A stretch of 64,000 nt of DNA from Taibaiella lutea (lineage in GTDB: Bacteria; Bacteroidota; Bacteroidia; Chitinophagales; Chitinophagaceae): NCBI RefSeq assembly GCF_008629695.1, contig NZ_VWSH01000002.1:465410-529409 (forward strand). The letters run 5' to 3'. The position numbers and the translations under genes are program-made. Shown here in pieces: positions 33,406-42,907 of the stretch. The notes beneath the pieces are model-generated. The model saw only the letters and a list, made by a program, of their open reading frames with translations, was not told where the DNA came from and searched no databases. How positions within the stretch are numbered: the first letter of the stretch is position 1; each line of letters starts with the position of its first letter.

Positions 33406-33720
33406 ATGACTGAAGGTGATCTGTTGACAGCAATGCCCGAAAATGAAGATGAGCAAAAATATGTGCTAAGACTGTTTGTTACAGGGGCTTCGCCTGTTTC
33501 TGTACGCGCCATCAATAATCTGAAGGTTATTCTGGAAAAACATTTGAATGATAATTACGAACTTGAAATCATAGACGTGCATCAGCAACCTTTGATGGTT
33601 AAAGATGAAGATATAACTGCGGTACCTATGCTTTTAAAAAAGTTTCCTTTACCATTCCGAAGATTGGTTGGCGATATGTCGGATTACGAAAAAGTATTAA
33701 GAGGATTAGGATTAAAATAA
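33406..33720 (+). CDS. KaiB-like protein 2, more divergent
   Basis: A 104-residue KaiB paralogue with a short acidic N-terminal extension, then YVLRLFVTGASPVSVRAINN, LEIIDVHQQPLMVKDEDI and AVPMLLKKFPLPFRRLVGDM. The PQLAE loop of canonical KaiB is replaced by PLMVK, and PTL by PML. Two non-identical KaiBs in one operon suggest division of labour, for instance one for KaiC and one for the kinase; this is inference. It lies 10 bases before the kinase start. Confidence 0.9.
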   Translation: MTEGDLLTAMPENEDEQKYVLRLFVTGASPVSVRAINNLKVILEKHLNDNYELEIIDVHQQPLMVKDEDITAVPMLLKKFPLPFRRLVGDMSDYEKVLRGLGLK

Positions 33721-33730
33721 CCGGAACTGT

Positions 33731-35452
33731 TTGAAGTCAACAAAAACATATCAGGAACTCTTACAAGAGAATGAAGAATTGCAGCTTCGTCTTGAAGAAG
33801 CTACAGATACGATTGATGCTATCCGTATGGGTAATATCGACGGTCTTATTGTACAGACCGATAAAGGAACGCAACTTTATACGCTCAGGAATTCAGACCA
33901 GACTTTCAGGATATTTATAGAGCAAATGAATGAAGGTGCTGTAACGCTTAATCATGATGGCGTAATTCTGTACAGCAATTCGCGTTTTGCCGATATGATA
34001 TGCCTTCCTCTGGAAAAAGTTATAGGGCAGCCGTTCTTTCTTTTCGTAATGCCGGAATTTAAAGAAAGGTGGAAGACGCTGATGACGGCAGGATGGGAGG
34101 ACAATGTGAAAGACGAAATAATACTTGCAGGCAATAATATTCAGTTACCGGTATTAATGTCATTGAAAACATTGATGCTGGAAGATGGCGTTTCCCTGAG
34201 CGTTGTGATTACAGATCTGTCCAGCCAGAAAGAAGCACAAAGGATACTTACAAGAAAGAATGCAGAACTGGAGCATGCACAGAACATTGCGCTGCATTTG
34301 AATACTACATTGGAAAGCACAGTTCAGCAAAGAACCATAGAGTTGAAACAGAGGACGGAGGAACTGGAGCGCAATATTATACAGAAATCGGATGTAGAGA
34401 AACAACTGCGCAGTAATGAAGAACATCTTCAGCTTATTCTGGAAACAATGGCGGAAGGCATCGGCATTTTCGATAAAAAAGGCAAGATGACGTATGCCAA
34501 TCCTATGGCCAGAAAGATATTGAGATTAGGTAAGAATGAACTATACAATTACAAAAAAGAGCAACACTTTAAATTAGACGGGAAACCCCTGGAAATAAAG
34601 GAACATCCGATTGCGATTACACTTTCAAGTGGCAGCCTTCTGTTTGACTTTGAGATTTCCATTATTTCTGAAAGCAAGGAAGCAGCATATATATCCATAA
34701 ATGCTGCGCCGTTAAAAGATACTAACGGAAGCATTGACGGATGTATCGTCACATTTATGGATGTTACGCACAGGCGTAAGGACATTCTTCAGAAAGACGA
34801 GTTTATAAGTATAGCAAGTCATGAATTGAAAACACCTATCACCAGTCTTAAAGCTTCTTTACAATTCATGAATCAGATGAAAGAGCAACCTTTTTCCTCT
34901 GTTTATGTTGAGATGCTTAATATGGCAAACAGAAGTGTGGACAAGGTTTGCGATCTCGTAGAAGACTTGCTGAATGCCACAAAGATGAAAGAAGGCCAGA
35001 TTACATTAAAGAAAGGCTCTTTCAGCATGTATGAAGCTATTGAAGAGATTGTGCCGAGAATCGGTACTAATACAAAACAAAAAGTGATACTGAGCGGAAA
35101 CAAGAGTTCCATTGTGTTTGCAGACAGAAATAAAATAGAACAGGTTATTGTCAACTTTTTAAATAATGCCATTAAATATGCTGCTTCTTCTGAAGAAATT
35201 ATGGTGTCGATAGAACCATTAAATAATGCGATTAAAGTGAGTGTTATTGATAAAGGACCGGGTATACCGCCTAATAAATTGCCTCATTTATTCGACAGGT
35301 ATTTCCGGGTGGATTTTAACAGCATCCAATATTCAGGATTAGGATTGGGTCTGTACATTAGCTCCCAGATTATCAAAAAACATGGCGGAGACATTGGCGT
35401 GGAAAGTGAACCCGGAAAAGGCAGTTGTTTCTGGTTCTCCATTCCGGTATAA
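33731..35452 (+). CDS. PAS-domain sensor histidine kinase linked to KaiC/KaiB
   Basis: A soluble 573-residue kinase. The start is a TTG at 33731 with GGAA upstream; the first ATG would remove 32 residues including the coiled coil ELLQENEELQLRLEEATDTI that is typical of these KaiC-linked kinases. Order: N-terminal coiled coil, PAS (about 55-165), coiled coil (170-230), second PAS (about 230-345), HisKA with His364 (IASHELKTPI), and HATPase_c with Asn479, DKGPGIP and GLGLGLYI. No membrane segment or receiver domain. It presumably relays KaiC/KaiB state to an unlinked regulator. Confidence 0.9.
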   Translation: MKSTKTYQELLQENEELQLRLEEATDTIDAIRMGNIDGLIVQTDKGTQLYTLRNSDQTFRIFIEQMNEGAVTLNHDGVILYSNSRFADMICLPLEKVIGQPFFLFVMPEFKERWKTLMTAGWEDNVKDEIILAGNNIQLPVLMSLKTLMLEDGVSLSVVITDLSSQKEAQRILTRKNAELEHAQNIALHLNTTLESTVQQRTIELKQRTEELERNIIQKSDVEKQLRSNEEHLQLILETMAEGIGIFDKKGKMTYANPMARKILRLGKNELYNYKKEQHFKLDGKPLEIKEHPIAITLSSGSLLFDFEISIISESKEAAYISINAAPLKDTNGSIDGCIVTFMDVTHRRKDILQKDEFISIASHELKTPITSLKASLQFMNQMKEQPFSSVYVEMLNMANRSVDKVCDLVEDLLNATKMKEGQITLKKGSFSMYEAIEEIVPRIGTNTKQKVILSGNKSSIVFADRNKIEQVIVNFLNNAIKYAASSEEIMVSIEPLNNAIKVSVIDKGPGIPPNKLPHLFDRYFRVDFNSIQYSGLGLGLYISSQIIKKHGGDIGVESEPGKGSCFWFSIPV

Positions 35453-35454
35453 TT

Positions 35455-36720
35455 CTACATCAAAATCCCTGCAATGCTTGCAGAAAGATAAGAAGCGAGC
35501 GTGCCGCAGAATAAAGCTTTTAACCCCAATCTTGCCAAATCTGCCCTGCGTTCGGGAGCCAGTGCGCCAATTCCCCCAATCTGCATACCAACACTGCTGA
35601 AGTTTGCAAAACCGCAGATGGCTGTGGATATAATTACAATGCCTTTGGGTGTTTGTATATAATTGGGAATAGCAGTAAGGTTCTTAAACGCAAGAAATTC
35701 ATTAACAGTAAGTTTTTGACCCAATAAAGTTGCAGCATGGCTCACATCGGTTTCCGGAATACCCATTGCCCAGGCAAAAGGATAAAATATCTTACCGAAG
35801 ATCCAATCTAAAGTCAAGTCAAAGTGCGGATTGAATAAATGACCTATATGCAACAGCGTAAAATCAATCAATGCTATCAATGCAATAAATCCAATCAGCA
35901 TGGCAATGACATTCATAGCAATCTTAAAGCCGTCGCCCGCACCATGACTGATGGCATCTATAAGGTTGGTATATTCTTTGTGGACGTTTAACTTTATAGT
36001 CTGCATCGTTTCTGAAACTTCAGTCTCGGGAAATACTATTTTTGAAATAACAAGCGCCCCCGGCGCGGCCATCAGGCTTGCCATTATAAGCGTAGGAGCA
36101 AGATCCATACCTGCCTGTGCGCCCATATTGGCATATACTATAAGAATACCACCGGCTATGCAGGCAAGGCTGCCGCTCATAGAAGCCAGTAGTTCGCTAT
36201 TGGTCATGCCTTTTAAGTAAGGACGAATCATAACCTGTGCTTCTATCTGGCCTACGAATGCGCTTGCCACATTACTCAAAGCTTCAGCACCGCTTACTCT
36301 CATTATGAAATTCATGGCTTTGGCAATAATGGCAACAATACGCTGCATGATGCCCAGATGATAAAAGACAGCCACCAGTATGCAAACCAGGATAATAGTT
36401 GCCGTAACATTAAAAGCAAAGACAAAAACATGCGGTGTATTATAATTTTGTACGCTCCCGTCAAAACCAACAGCAGCCACTCCGCCATATACAAAATCCA
36501 CACCTTTTTTTGCAAATTGCTCGATATGCTGCATGCATCTGCCAAGGAATCCAAAAACATCGCGTATTGGCTGTACTTTCAGAATCAGGATTGCAATAAC
36601 AATCTGCAAAGCCAGTCCGGATATTACAAGACGCAGATTTATCTTTCGTTTATTGTTTGATACAAGAAATGCTAAGCCTAATATGAGCGCAATGCCTATC
36701 AGCCCGGTAAATCGTTCCAT
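35455..36720 (-). CDS. Concentrative nucleoside transporter (CNT/NupC family)
   Basis: A 421-residue inner-membrane importer that takes up nucleosides with protons or sodium. Family blocks are visible: the gate and core motifs GAEALSNVASAFVGQIEAQV, PYLKGMTNSELLASMSGSLACIAGGIL, and the C-terminal CGFANFSSVGMQIGGIGALAPERR. About ten hydrophobic segments. The usual EAP triad in the substrate site reads EAQ here, which may change specificity. It converges on the kinase gene with only two bases between stops. Confidence 0.9.
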   Translation of the reverse strand: MERFTGLIGIALILGLAFLVSNNKRKINLRLVISGLALQIVIAILILKVQPIRDVFGFLGRCMQHIEQFAKKGVDFVYGGVAAVGFDGSVQNYNTPHVFVFAFNVTATIILVCILVAVFYHLGIMQRIVAIIAKAMNFIMRVSGAEALSNVASAFVGQIEAQVMIRPYLKGMTNSELLASMSGSLACIAGGILIVYANMGAQAGMDLAPTLIMASLMAAPGALVISKIVFPETEVSETMQTIKLNVHKEYTNLIDAISHGAGDGFKIAMNVIAMLIGFIALIALIDFTLLHIGHLFNPHFDLTLDWIFGKIFYPFAWAMGIPETDVSHAATLLGQKLTVNEFLAFKNLTAIPNYIQTPKGIVIISTAICGFANFSSVGMQIGGIGALAPERRADLARLGLKALFCGTLASYLSASIAGILM

Positions 36721-36896
36721 GAATGCAGGAGTTTGGTTGGTTGTTCTGGTGTATTTTAGTTCAGAAAAATAAAGTTTTTTATCAAGAATACCACGTTCGG
36801 ATTATTATAAAATCGTTTCTACAAAAGATTTACGAACTTTGCTGCCTTTTTGGGCTAATAGCCTCAGGAATTATTTATAAAGTAGCGAATCGAAAA

Positions 36897-38477
36897 ATGA
36901 AATATATAAACGAAATTAATCGTCGTAAAACCTTTGCCATTATATCTCACCCCGATGCCGGTAAAACTACATTGACAGAAAAGTTTCTGTTGTTTGGTGG
37001 TGCTATTCAGGTTGCCGGTGCGGTAAAAAGCAATAAGATTAAAAAAGGTGCAACTTCCGATTTTATGGAGATTGAACGCCAGCGTGGTATCTCGGTGGCT
37101 ACTTCGGTAATGACTTTTGAGTATAAAGACACATTGATTAACCTGTTGGATACACCCGGCCACAAGGATTTTGCCGAAGATACTTACAGAACATTGACCG
37201 CGGTAGATAGTGTTATTCTTGTAATCGACAGTGTGAATGGGGTAGAGGAACAAACAAAACGTTTGATGGAGGTTTGTCGTATGAGAGATACGCCGGTTAT
37301 CGTTTTTATCAATAAAATGGACCGCGACGGTAAATTTCCTTTTGATTTGCTGGATGAAATCGAGAAAGAACTGAATATTTCCCTGCATCCTTTGACATGG
37401 CCTATAAATAGCGGTAAGGAATTTAAAGGTGTTTATAATTTGTATGATAAAAGCCTCAACTTATTCACCGCAGGACAAAAATCTACGGAAGAAAATAGTG
37501 TTCCGATTCACGATTTGGCGGAGTCTTTATTAGATAAAACGGTAGGTGAACGCAATGCAAATCAATTGCGTGAAGATGTAGAGTTAATTGAAGGTGTGTA
37601 TGGTGAACTTGACCCGGAAGATTACCTGCAAGGCATTGTAGCTCCGGTTTTCTTTGGTTCTGCCGTTAATAATTTTGGCGTAAAGGAAATGCTGGATACA
37701 TTCATTCGTATTGCACCGACACCGGAACCCCGCCATACAAGTATTGAAACAGATATAAAGCCGACTGATGATAAATTCAGCGGGTTTATTTTTAAAATAC
37801 ATGCTAACCTTGATCCAAGGCACAGGGACAGAATTGCTTTCTTACGAGTTTGTTCCGGTAAGTTTGAGCGTAATAAAAGCTATCATCATGTCCGCCTGGA
37901 TAAAGATGTAAGGTTTAATGCCCCCTATAGCTTTATGGCGCGTCAGAAAGAGGTTATTGATGATGCCTTTCCGGGTGACGTGGTGGGTTTGTTTGATACG
38001 GGTAATTTCAAGATTGGCGATACTTTGACTGAAGGTGAAAATTTCTTCTTTACAGGGATGCCGAGTTTTTCGCCCGAGATATTTAAAGAGGTAGTGAATA
38101 AAGACCCGATGAAGACCAAGCAATTGGAAAAAGGCCTGCGTCAACTGACAGACGAAGGTGTGGCGCAATTATTCACCCAGCATGGCGGCAACAGGAAAAT
38201 CATAGGTTGTGTGGGCGATTTGCAATTTGAAGTAATTCAATACCGCTTATTACAGGAATATGGAGCATCTGTAAATTTTGTTCCGTTGGCATTCTACAAA
38301 GCATGCTGGATTACAGGCGATAAAAAGAAAGTAGAAGATTTTGTACGCTTTAAGCAAGCTAATGTAATGGAAGATAAAGACGGGAATCTGGTATATCTGG
38401 CGCAAAGCGAATGGTTCCTGAATACGGAAAGGCAAAACAATCCTGATATTCAATTCCATTTTACCAGCGAATTCTAA
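36897..38477 (+). CDS. prfC: Peptide chain release factor 3
   Basis: GTPase that recycles RF1/RF2 from the ribosome after termination. The ATG at 36897 gives 526 residues, standard for RF3; the longer frame beginning at 36723 would add 58 residues without family similarity. G motifs: [10 protein letters not shown] (17-26), switch region [25 protein letters not shown], and NKMDRD. The C-terminal domains include [12 protein letters not shown] and the closing block with [13 protein letters not shown] promoter-like GAACTTTG lies near 36834. Stand-alone gene. Confidence 0.95.
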   Translation: MKYINEINRRKTFAIISHPDAGKTTLTEKFLLFGGAIQVAGAVKSNKIKKGATSDFMEIERQRGISVATSVMTFEYKDTLINLLDTPGHKDFAEDTYRTLTAVDSVILVIDSVNGVEEQTKRLMEVCRMRDTPVIVFINKMDRDGKFPFDLLDEIEKELNISLHPLTWPINSGKEFKGVYNLYDKSLNLFTAGQKSTEENSVPIHDLAESLLDKTVGERNANQLREDVELIEGVYGELDPEDYLQGIVAPVFFGSAVNNFGVKEMLDTFIRIAPTPEPRHTSIETDIKPTDDKFSGFIFKIHANLDPRHRDRIAFLRVCSGKFERNKSYHHVRLDKDVRFNAPYSFMARQKEVIDDAFPGDVVGLFDTGNFKIGDTLTEGENFFFTGMPSFSPEIFKEVVNKDPMKTKQLEKGLRQLTDEGVAQLFTQHGGNRKIIGCVGDLQFEVIQYRLLQEYGASVNFVPLAFYKACWITGDKKKVEDFVRFKQANVMEDKDGNLVYLAQSEWFLNTERQNNPDIQFHFTSEF

Positions 38478-38617
38478 ACTTCTTTGTAATCCGGATGTAT
38501 AGAAGATATGAGGTTGTGTTTAATTAACGACAGGCCTCTTAATGAGTTCTTAAAATACAAACCGCAGAAAACTTAATTTTCCATGCTGTGAATAATTAAG
38601 TATTTTGCCTGCAATTC

Positions 38618-39259
38618 ATGAATTACTCAGAAGCAATTATAAAAGGCATACTTCTTGGTTTATTTATGGCGATTTCGGTGGGGCCTACGCTCTTTGCCAT
38701 TATTCGCTATAGTATGCACCATAGCTATAAGGCAGGTATCGCCTTCATTTTTGGTGTGTCCTTCAGCGATATTATTTACGTTACACTTGCCAATATTGCA
38801 ACCACCTGGCTGGAATTCCTTGAAGATCATCAGGATATAGTAGGTTATGTAGGTTCCGGCTTGTTTATAATTATGGGTCTGGTGAGTTTACTGAAAAAAT
38901 ATAAACCCAAAAGACCTAAGCAAGGTCAGCCTATTGCTATGAGCAAAGGCGCTTATTTCAAGATATGGGGAACAGGTTTTTTAATGAACGCCCTGAATCC
39001 TGCCGTGATCCTGCTTTGGGTAGGTGCCACTATTTCAGTAGCAGGCACAACATTGCCGCCGCGTATCGTTTTCTTCGGAAGCTGCTTGGGTATCGTTTTA
39101 GGGTTTGATATAATAAAAGTATTATTGGCAGACGGCATACGCCGAAGGCTCACACTTCGCCGGATTTTGTATCTGAACAGGATTTCTGCCGTTTGTATTC
39201 TCGCCTTTGGGTTTATATTATTTGCAAAAGTGTATTTCCATATTTCATTGGGGCATTAA
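38618..39259 (+). CDS. LysE family translocator
   Basis: A 213-residue membrane protein of the LysE/RhtB exporter family. The N-terminal signature GLFMAISVGPTLFAIIRYSM and the central FLMNALNPAVILLWVGA are the conserved blocks, with about six hydrophobic segments. Known members export amino acids such as lysine or homoserine; the substrate here cannot be deduced. It is single, bounded downstream by a terminator and upstream by a gap of 140 bases after prfC. Confidence 0.88.
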   Translation: MNYSEAIIKGILLGLFMAISVGPTLFAIIRYSMHHSYKAGIAFIFGVSFSDIIYVTLANIATTWLEFLEDHQDIVGYVGSGLFIIMGLVSLLKKYKPKRPKQGQPIAMSKGAYFKIWGTGFLMNALNPAVILLWVGATISVAGTTLPPRIVFFGSCLGIVLGFDIIKVLLADGIRRRLTLRRILYLNRISAVCILAFGFILFAKVYFHISLGH

Positions 39260-39280
39260 TTTTAATTTACTTCGTTATAT

Positions 39281-39315
39281 AAATTGGACAACTTTTAAAA
39301 GTTGTCCAATTTTTT
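39281..39315 (+). terminator. Intrinsic terminator after the LysE-type gene
   Basis: A 32-base perfect palindrome (39281-39312), ending in six T. Confidence 0.92.
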
Positions 39316-39333
39316 GGATAACATACGACCAAA

Positions 39334-39423
39334 ACAGATTATACCAGATTCTAAAATCTGATATCTAACCTCTATTCCTCAATATCCAAAATCTCATCCC
39401 TCAAATCTTATATCTCAAATCTA
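39334..39423. repeat. ATCT-rich degenerate repeat upstream of ribBA
   Basis: About nine degenerate copies of words such as AATCTGAT, ATCTAAC, AAATCTC and ATATCTC, of the same character as 1278-1352 and 45920-45992. It ends directly before the promoter-like TAACTTTG at 39430. Confidence 0.65.
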
Positions 39424-39429
39424 TTCTCG

Positions 39430-39437
39430 TAACTTTG
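39430..39437 (+). promoter_or_regulatory. Promoter -7 element TAACTTTG for ribBA
   Basis: Exact TAnnTTTG match, 73 bases before the ribBA ATG. No clear TTG at -33. The short leader does not resemble an FMN riboswitch. Confidence 0.5.
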
Positions 39438-39510
39438 CGTTTTCTAAACCATGAGTTGAAATTGGAAGTTTGAAATCCAGGATTAAATTCAAAAAAATCT
39501 AAATTATTTC

Positions 39511-40710
39511 ATGCTGAACACGATTGAAGAAGCATTAGAAGACATCAGGAATGGCAAGCTGATTATTGTAGTTGATGACGAAGACCGCGAAAATGAAGGT
39601 GATTTTGTTACCGCTGCACGCAATGTAACCCCTGAAATTATCAATTTTATGTCCAAATACGGACGTGGATTGATATGTGCGCCCATTACAGAGGAAAGGG
39701 CTGCTGCATTGAACCTTAACCTCATGGTGGAAGACAATACTGTGCTGCACCAGACTCCATTCACCGTTTCTGTCGATTTAATCGGGCAGGGATGCACGAC
39801 GGGTATTTCTGCGCACGACAGATCCAAAACAGTACAGGCTTTGATTGATCCGAATACAAAACCGGAAGATTTAGGCCGCCCCGGACATATCTTTCCTTTG
39901 AGAGCTAAACAAGGTGGTGTTTTACGTCGCATCGGTCATACAGAAGCTACCGTGGATATTGCACGTCTTGCGGGAATGGAGCCAGCCGGCGTATTGGTCG
40001 AAATTATGAATGACGATGGCACAATGGCGCGTTTGCCACAGTTGCTTGAAATCGCAAAGCAATTCGATCTCAAAATTATTACCATCAAGGATTTGATTAG
40101 TTACAGGCTGGATAAAGAAAGCCTTATTGAAGAAGAGGTGCGTGTAAAGATGCCTACCAAACACGGCCTGTTTGACCTGGTTGCTTTCCGTCAGAAAAAT
40201 ACGGGTGAACAGCATGTGGCTTTAATTAAAGGCACATGGAATGAAGATGAACCTGTCCTTACGCGTGTACATAGCTCTTGCTTTACAGGTGATATTTTGC
40301 ATTCCCTTCGTTGTGATTGCGGCGAGCAATTGACTGCTGCCATGGAAATGGTGGAACGCGAAGGCAAAGGCTGTGTTTTGTATATGAATCAGGAAGGACG
40401 CGGTATAGGACTGATTAACAAGTTGAAAGCTTACAAATTGCAGGAAGAAGGTAAAGATACGGTTGAGGCTAATCTTGCATTAGGTTTCAAAATGGATGAA
40501 CGCGATTATGGCGTAGGTGCGCAAATTTTGCGTCATTTAGGCATTACCAAACTGAGATTAATGAGCAACAATCCACGCAAACGCGCCGGATTATTGGGTT
40601 ACGGCATTGAAATCGTTGATACGGTTCCGATTGAAATCATTCCGAATGAACACAATGAATTTTATCTTCAGACCAAGAGAGATAAATTGGGTCATGAAAT
40701 TTTAAAATAG
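39511..40710 (+). CDS. ribBA: Bifunctional DHBP synthase / GTP cyclohydrolase II
   Basis: Supplies both precursors of riboflavin: 3,4-dihydroxy-2-butanone 4-phosphate from ribulose 5-phosphate, and the pyrimidine from GTP. The N-terminal half (about 1-200) has the DHBP synthase motif [11 protein letters not shown] (22-32) and [13 protein letters not shown]. The C-terminal half (about 205-399) is RibA with zinc ligands Cys257, Cys268 and Cys270 ([17 protein letters not shown]) and NQEGRGIGL. Both active sites look complete. The pathway gene ribE lies at 0.7 kb. Confidence 0.96.
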   Translation: MLNTIEEALEDIRNGKLIIVVDDEDRENEGDFVTAARNVTPEIINFMSKYGRGLICAPITEERAAALNLNLMVEDNTVLHQTPFTVSVDLIGQGCTTGISAHDRSKTVQALIDPNTKPEDLGRPGHIFPLRAKQGGVLRRIGHTEATVDIARLAGMEPAGVLVEIMNDDGTMARLPQLLEIAKQFDLKIITIKDLISYRLDKESLIEEEVRVKMPTKHGLFDLVAFRQKNTGEQHVALIKGTWNEDEPVLTRVHSSCFTGDILHSLRCDCGEQLTAAMEMVEREGKGCVLYMNQEGRGIGLINKLKAYKLQEEGKDTVEANLALGFKMDERDYGVGAQILRHLGITKLRLMSNNPRKRAGLLGYGIEIVDTVPIEIIPNEHNEFYLQTKRDKLGHEILK

Positions 40711-40731
40711 TCTTTTAGAAATAATACTTGT

Positions 40732-40758
40732 AAAGTCGCGCATTGCGCGACTTTTTTT
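40732..40758 (+). terminator. Intrinsic terminator after ribBA
   Basis: Ten-bp stem AAAGTCGCGC/GCGCGACTTT with ATT loop, followed by T. Confidence 0.92.
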
Positions 40759-40892
40759 ATTGGATGTAAGAAGCAGGATATCTATTGAAACTGTTATTTC
40801 ATCGATTCGGATTCGCTTTGAAATTAACTTTTATTATATTTAGTTAATATTTAAATCGTAGATGCTGATTCATAATCTTAAACATCCAAATC

Positions 40893-41234
40893 ATGAAAAG
40901 AAACAAACTTTCCTTGCCTGCTATATTTATAGGCATTTTCTTCTTTTCTTCCTGTTATTCCATCAGGGTTGCTACTACGATGGGGCAGGCAGAACCGGAT
41001 CCCACTAATTATGCTGATGGTTTTTACAGATTAAAAAAAGTACAGGTAATCGACACGGTATTGAAATTAAAATTGCTTGAAAACGATGCCATGTTTTTAC
41101 AGAACTGCTCTTCTAATGGCATCTATTCTTTGGAATACAGGGTTACGTTAGGCGATGTGCTTTTGAATGGCATCACCTTTGGCAAACATCGTAAAGTAAG
41201 AGTGAAAATGATATGTCTTAAAGAATCAAACTAA
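40893..41234 (+). CDS. Small lipoprotein of unknown function
   Basis: A 113-residue exported lipoprotein: signal ending FFFSSC (Cys21), then YSIRVATTMGQAEPDPTNYADGFYRLKKVQVIDTV. The C-terminal half is strand-like with a pair of Cys (LQNCSSNGIYSLEYRV, VKMICLKESN). No family recognised. It lies 11 bases upstream of an FAD oxidoreductase gene, so the two are probably co-transcribed. Confidence 0.65.
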   Translation: MKRNKLSLPAIFIGIFFFSSCYSIRVATTMGQAEPDPTNYADGFYRLKKVQVIDTVLKLKLLENDAMFLQNCSSNGIYSLEYRVTLGDVLLNGITFGKHRKVRVKMICLKESN

Positions 41235-41245
41235 AAACTTTTATC

Positions 41246-42826
41246 ATGGCAAAAACAACTGTTACTCCTATCGGCAATTGGTCCACTTATCATGACAACG
41301 GACCTTTCCCTACCAAAAGCCTGTTGATAACAACGCTTCAGAAAAATACAGGCATGAGCGCTATTGAGAAATACAATGACGCTACTGTTGAAATCAGAAG
41401 ACTATTGCAAAATTGTATTGATAAAAAAGAACGTTTCCGCGCCTTTGGATCGGCATGGTCTTTATGTGATATTCCGCATTGCAGCGACCAGATGCATTAT
41501 AACGGTAATATGAATCTGAAATGGACATTTCAGCAAAGCGACTTACACGCACAAAGTACTTTAGATGCAAAGAATCTTTTTTTCTTTGAATGTGGCAATA
41601 CGATAAAAGAGGTTTCCAATTTCATGTTCAGCAACGGTAAGTCCATAAAAACTACCGGTGCCAGTAACGGTCAGACTATCGCAGGAGCCATTTCAACAGG
41701 TATTCACGGTTCGGCATTTGATACCGGTTCGGTACAGGATTTCGTTGTGGGAATTCAATTGATCATAGGGCCCGGGCCGAATGATGTAGTATATATAGAA
41801 AGTGCATCTAAAACGGGCTTGAGTGATAAATACATCAAAACATTAAATGCAAGGGTCATTCGCGATGATGCCATGTTCAATGCTGCGCTGGTAAGCCTTG
41901 GTTCTTTCGGGTTTATTCACGGAGTTGTTATTGAAGCAGAAGATTTGTTTTTACTAAAAAGATATACAAGGCTTATCAGCCGGGAAACCGCACTGGAATT
42001 GGCTTCTAAACTTGGCAACAAACCTTCCGATAATTTTCTGACAGGTACCAATATTGATGCAATGGAAAACGGAGCGAAACCATTTCATTATAAATTTTAC
42101 GTAAACCCTTACAATAAAAAGGATAAATACCTGATGGAGATAATCTATAAAAAGCCCTACAGGGAAGATTATCCCAATCCTATTCCGCAGATACAGACAT
42201 TTATATACAAGGATTTGCCGGAGTTCATGTCAATATTGGCTGCAAAATTCAACAGGCAGATTCCTTTATTGATGCAGGCTTTGAAAAGCAGTATTTTTCC
42301 TGCGGCAGATAAAGACACCGAAGGCCGCCTGGCCGAAATATTCTATGATACTTATCATGCAGGGCCTGCTTTTGGCATCTCGCTTGGAATAGATTACAAA
42401 CAACTGGAAAAGGGATTGGATTTATTTATAAATATTGCCAATACAGTTGGTCCGGTACCAGGTGCAATGGGTATTCGTTTTGTAAAAGCATCAAAAGCAA
42501 CATTGGCATTTACAAAATTTCCCATTACCTGTATTTTGGAAATGGACGGCATTACATGGAAAGGTAATGACCATATTGTTTCTTTACTGGAATTCGAAAC
42601 GAAATTACTGGAAGCATTCAGAGCTAATAATATTCCGTTCACGTTGCACTGGGGTAAAAATTCGGCTTGGGGTATACCAGGTTTAGTTAATAACATGTAT
42701 GGCGCCGCCGATGATGAATGGAAAGTGCAAAGAAGTAAATTGCTCAGTAAACAAATGGCTGATATTTTCAGTAATGATTTTCTGAACAGAACAAAGTTGT
42801 CGGAATATATAAGGCTCTTACCATAA
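41246..42826 (+). CDS. FAD-binding oxidoreductase (PCMH/VAO type)
   Basis: A 526-residue flavoprotein of the vanillyl-alcohol oxidase fold. The FAD-binding PCMH domain (about 45-235) has FRAFGSAWSLCDIPH near the diphosphate loop and TTGASNGQTIAGAISTGIHG, where a His in the GIHGSA motif is the typical covalent or close-contact flavin residue. The C-terminal half is the substrate cap and contains LHWGKNSAW. No export signal. The substrate is unknown; sugar or alcohol oxidases share this architecture. Likely in one transcript with the lipoprotein before it. Confidence 0.8.
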   Translation: MAKTTVTPIGNWSTYHDNGPFPTKSLLITTLQKNTGMSAIEKYNDATVEIRRLLQNCIDKKERFRAFGSAWSLCDIPHCSDQMHYNGNMNLKWTFQQSDLHAQSTLDAKNLFFFECGNTIKEVSNFMFSNGKSIKTTGASNGQTIAGAISTGIHGSAFDTGSVQDFVVGIQLIIGPGPNDVVYIESASKTGLSDKYIKTLNARVIRDDAMFNAALVSLGSFGFIHGVVIEAEDLFLLKRYTRLISRETALELASKLGNKPSDNFLTGTNIDAMENGAKPFHYKFYVNPYNKKDKYLMEIIYKKPYREDYPNPIPQIQTFIYKDLPEFMSILAAKFNRQIPLLMQALKSSIFPAADKDTEGRLAEIFYDTYHAGPAFGISLGIDYKQLEKGLDLFINIANTVGPVPGAMGIRFVKASKATLAFTKFPITCILEMDGITWKGNDHIVSLLEFETKLLEAFRANNIPFTLHWGKNSAWGIPGLVNNMYGAADDEWKVQRSKLLSKQMADIFSNDFLNRTKLSEYIRLLP

Positions 42827-42834
42827 CACCCTTT

Positions 42835-42871
42835 CAATATTTACAAAACCTCTACGGTTTTGTAAATATTG
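42835..42871. terminator. Hairpin terminator after the FAD oxidoreductase
   Basis: Perfect 16-bp stem (42835-42850 with 42856-42871), five-base loop. Only a weak T-run follows. Confidence 0.75.
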
Positions 42872-42907
42872 TTTCTGATATAAAATCAATAATTTGCAGG
42901 CTGTTTC

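Noticed and set aside
36723-36896. 58-residue N-terminal extension of RF3
   Set aside because: It has no similarity to RF3, overlaps the likely promoter, and the ATG at 36897 gives the normal protein.
39438-39510. FMN riboswitch upstream of ribBA
   Set aside because: The leader is only about 70 bases and lacks the conserved RFN element sequences.
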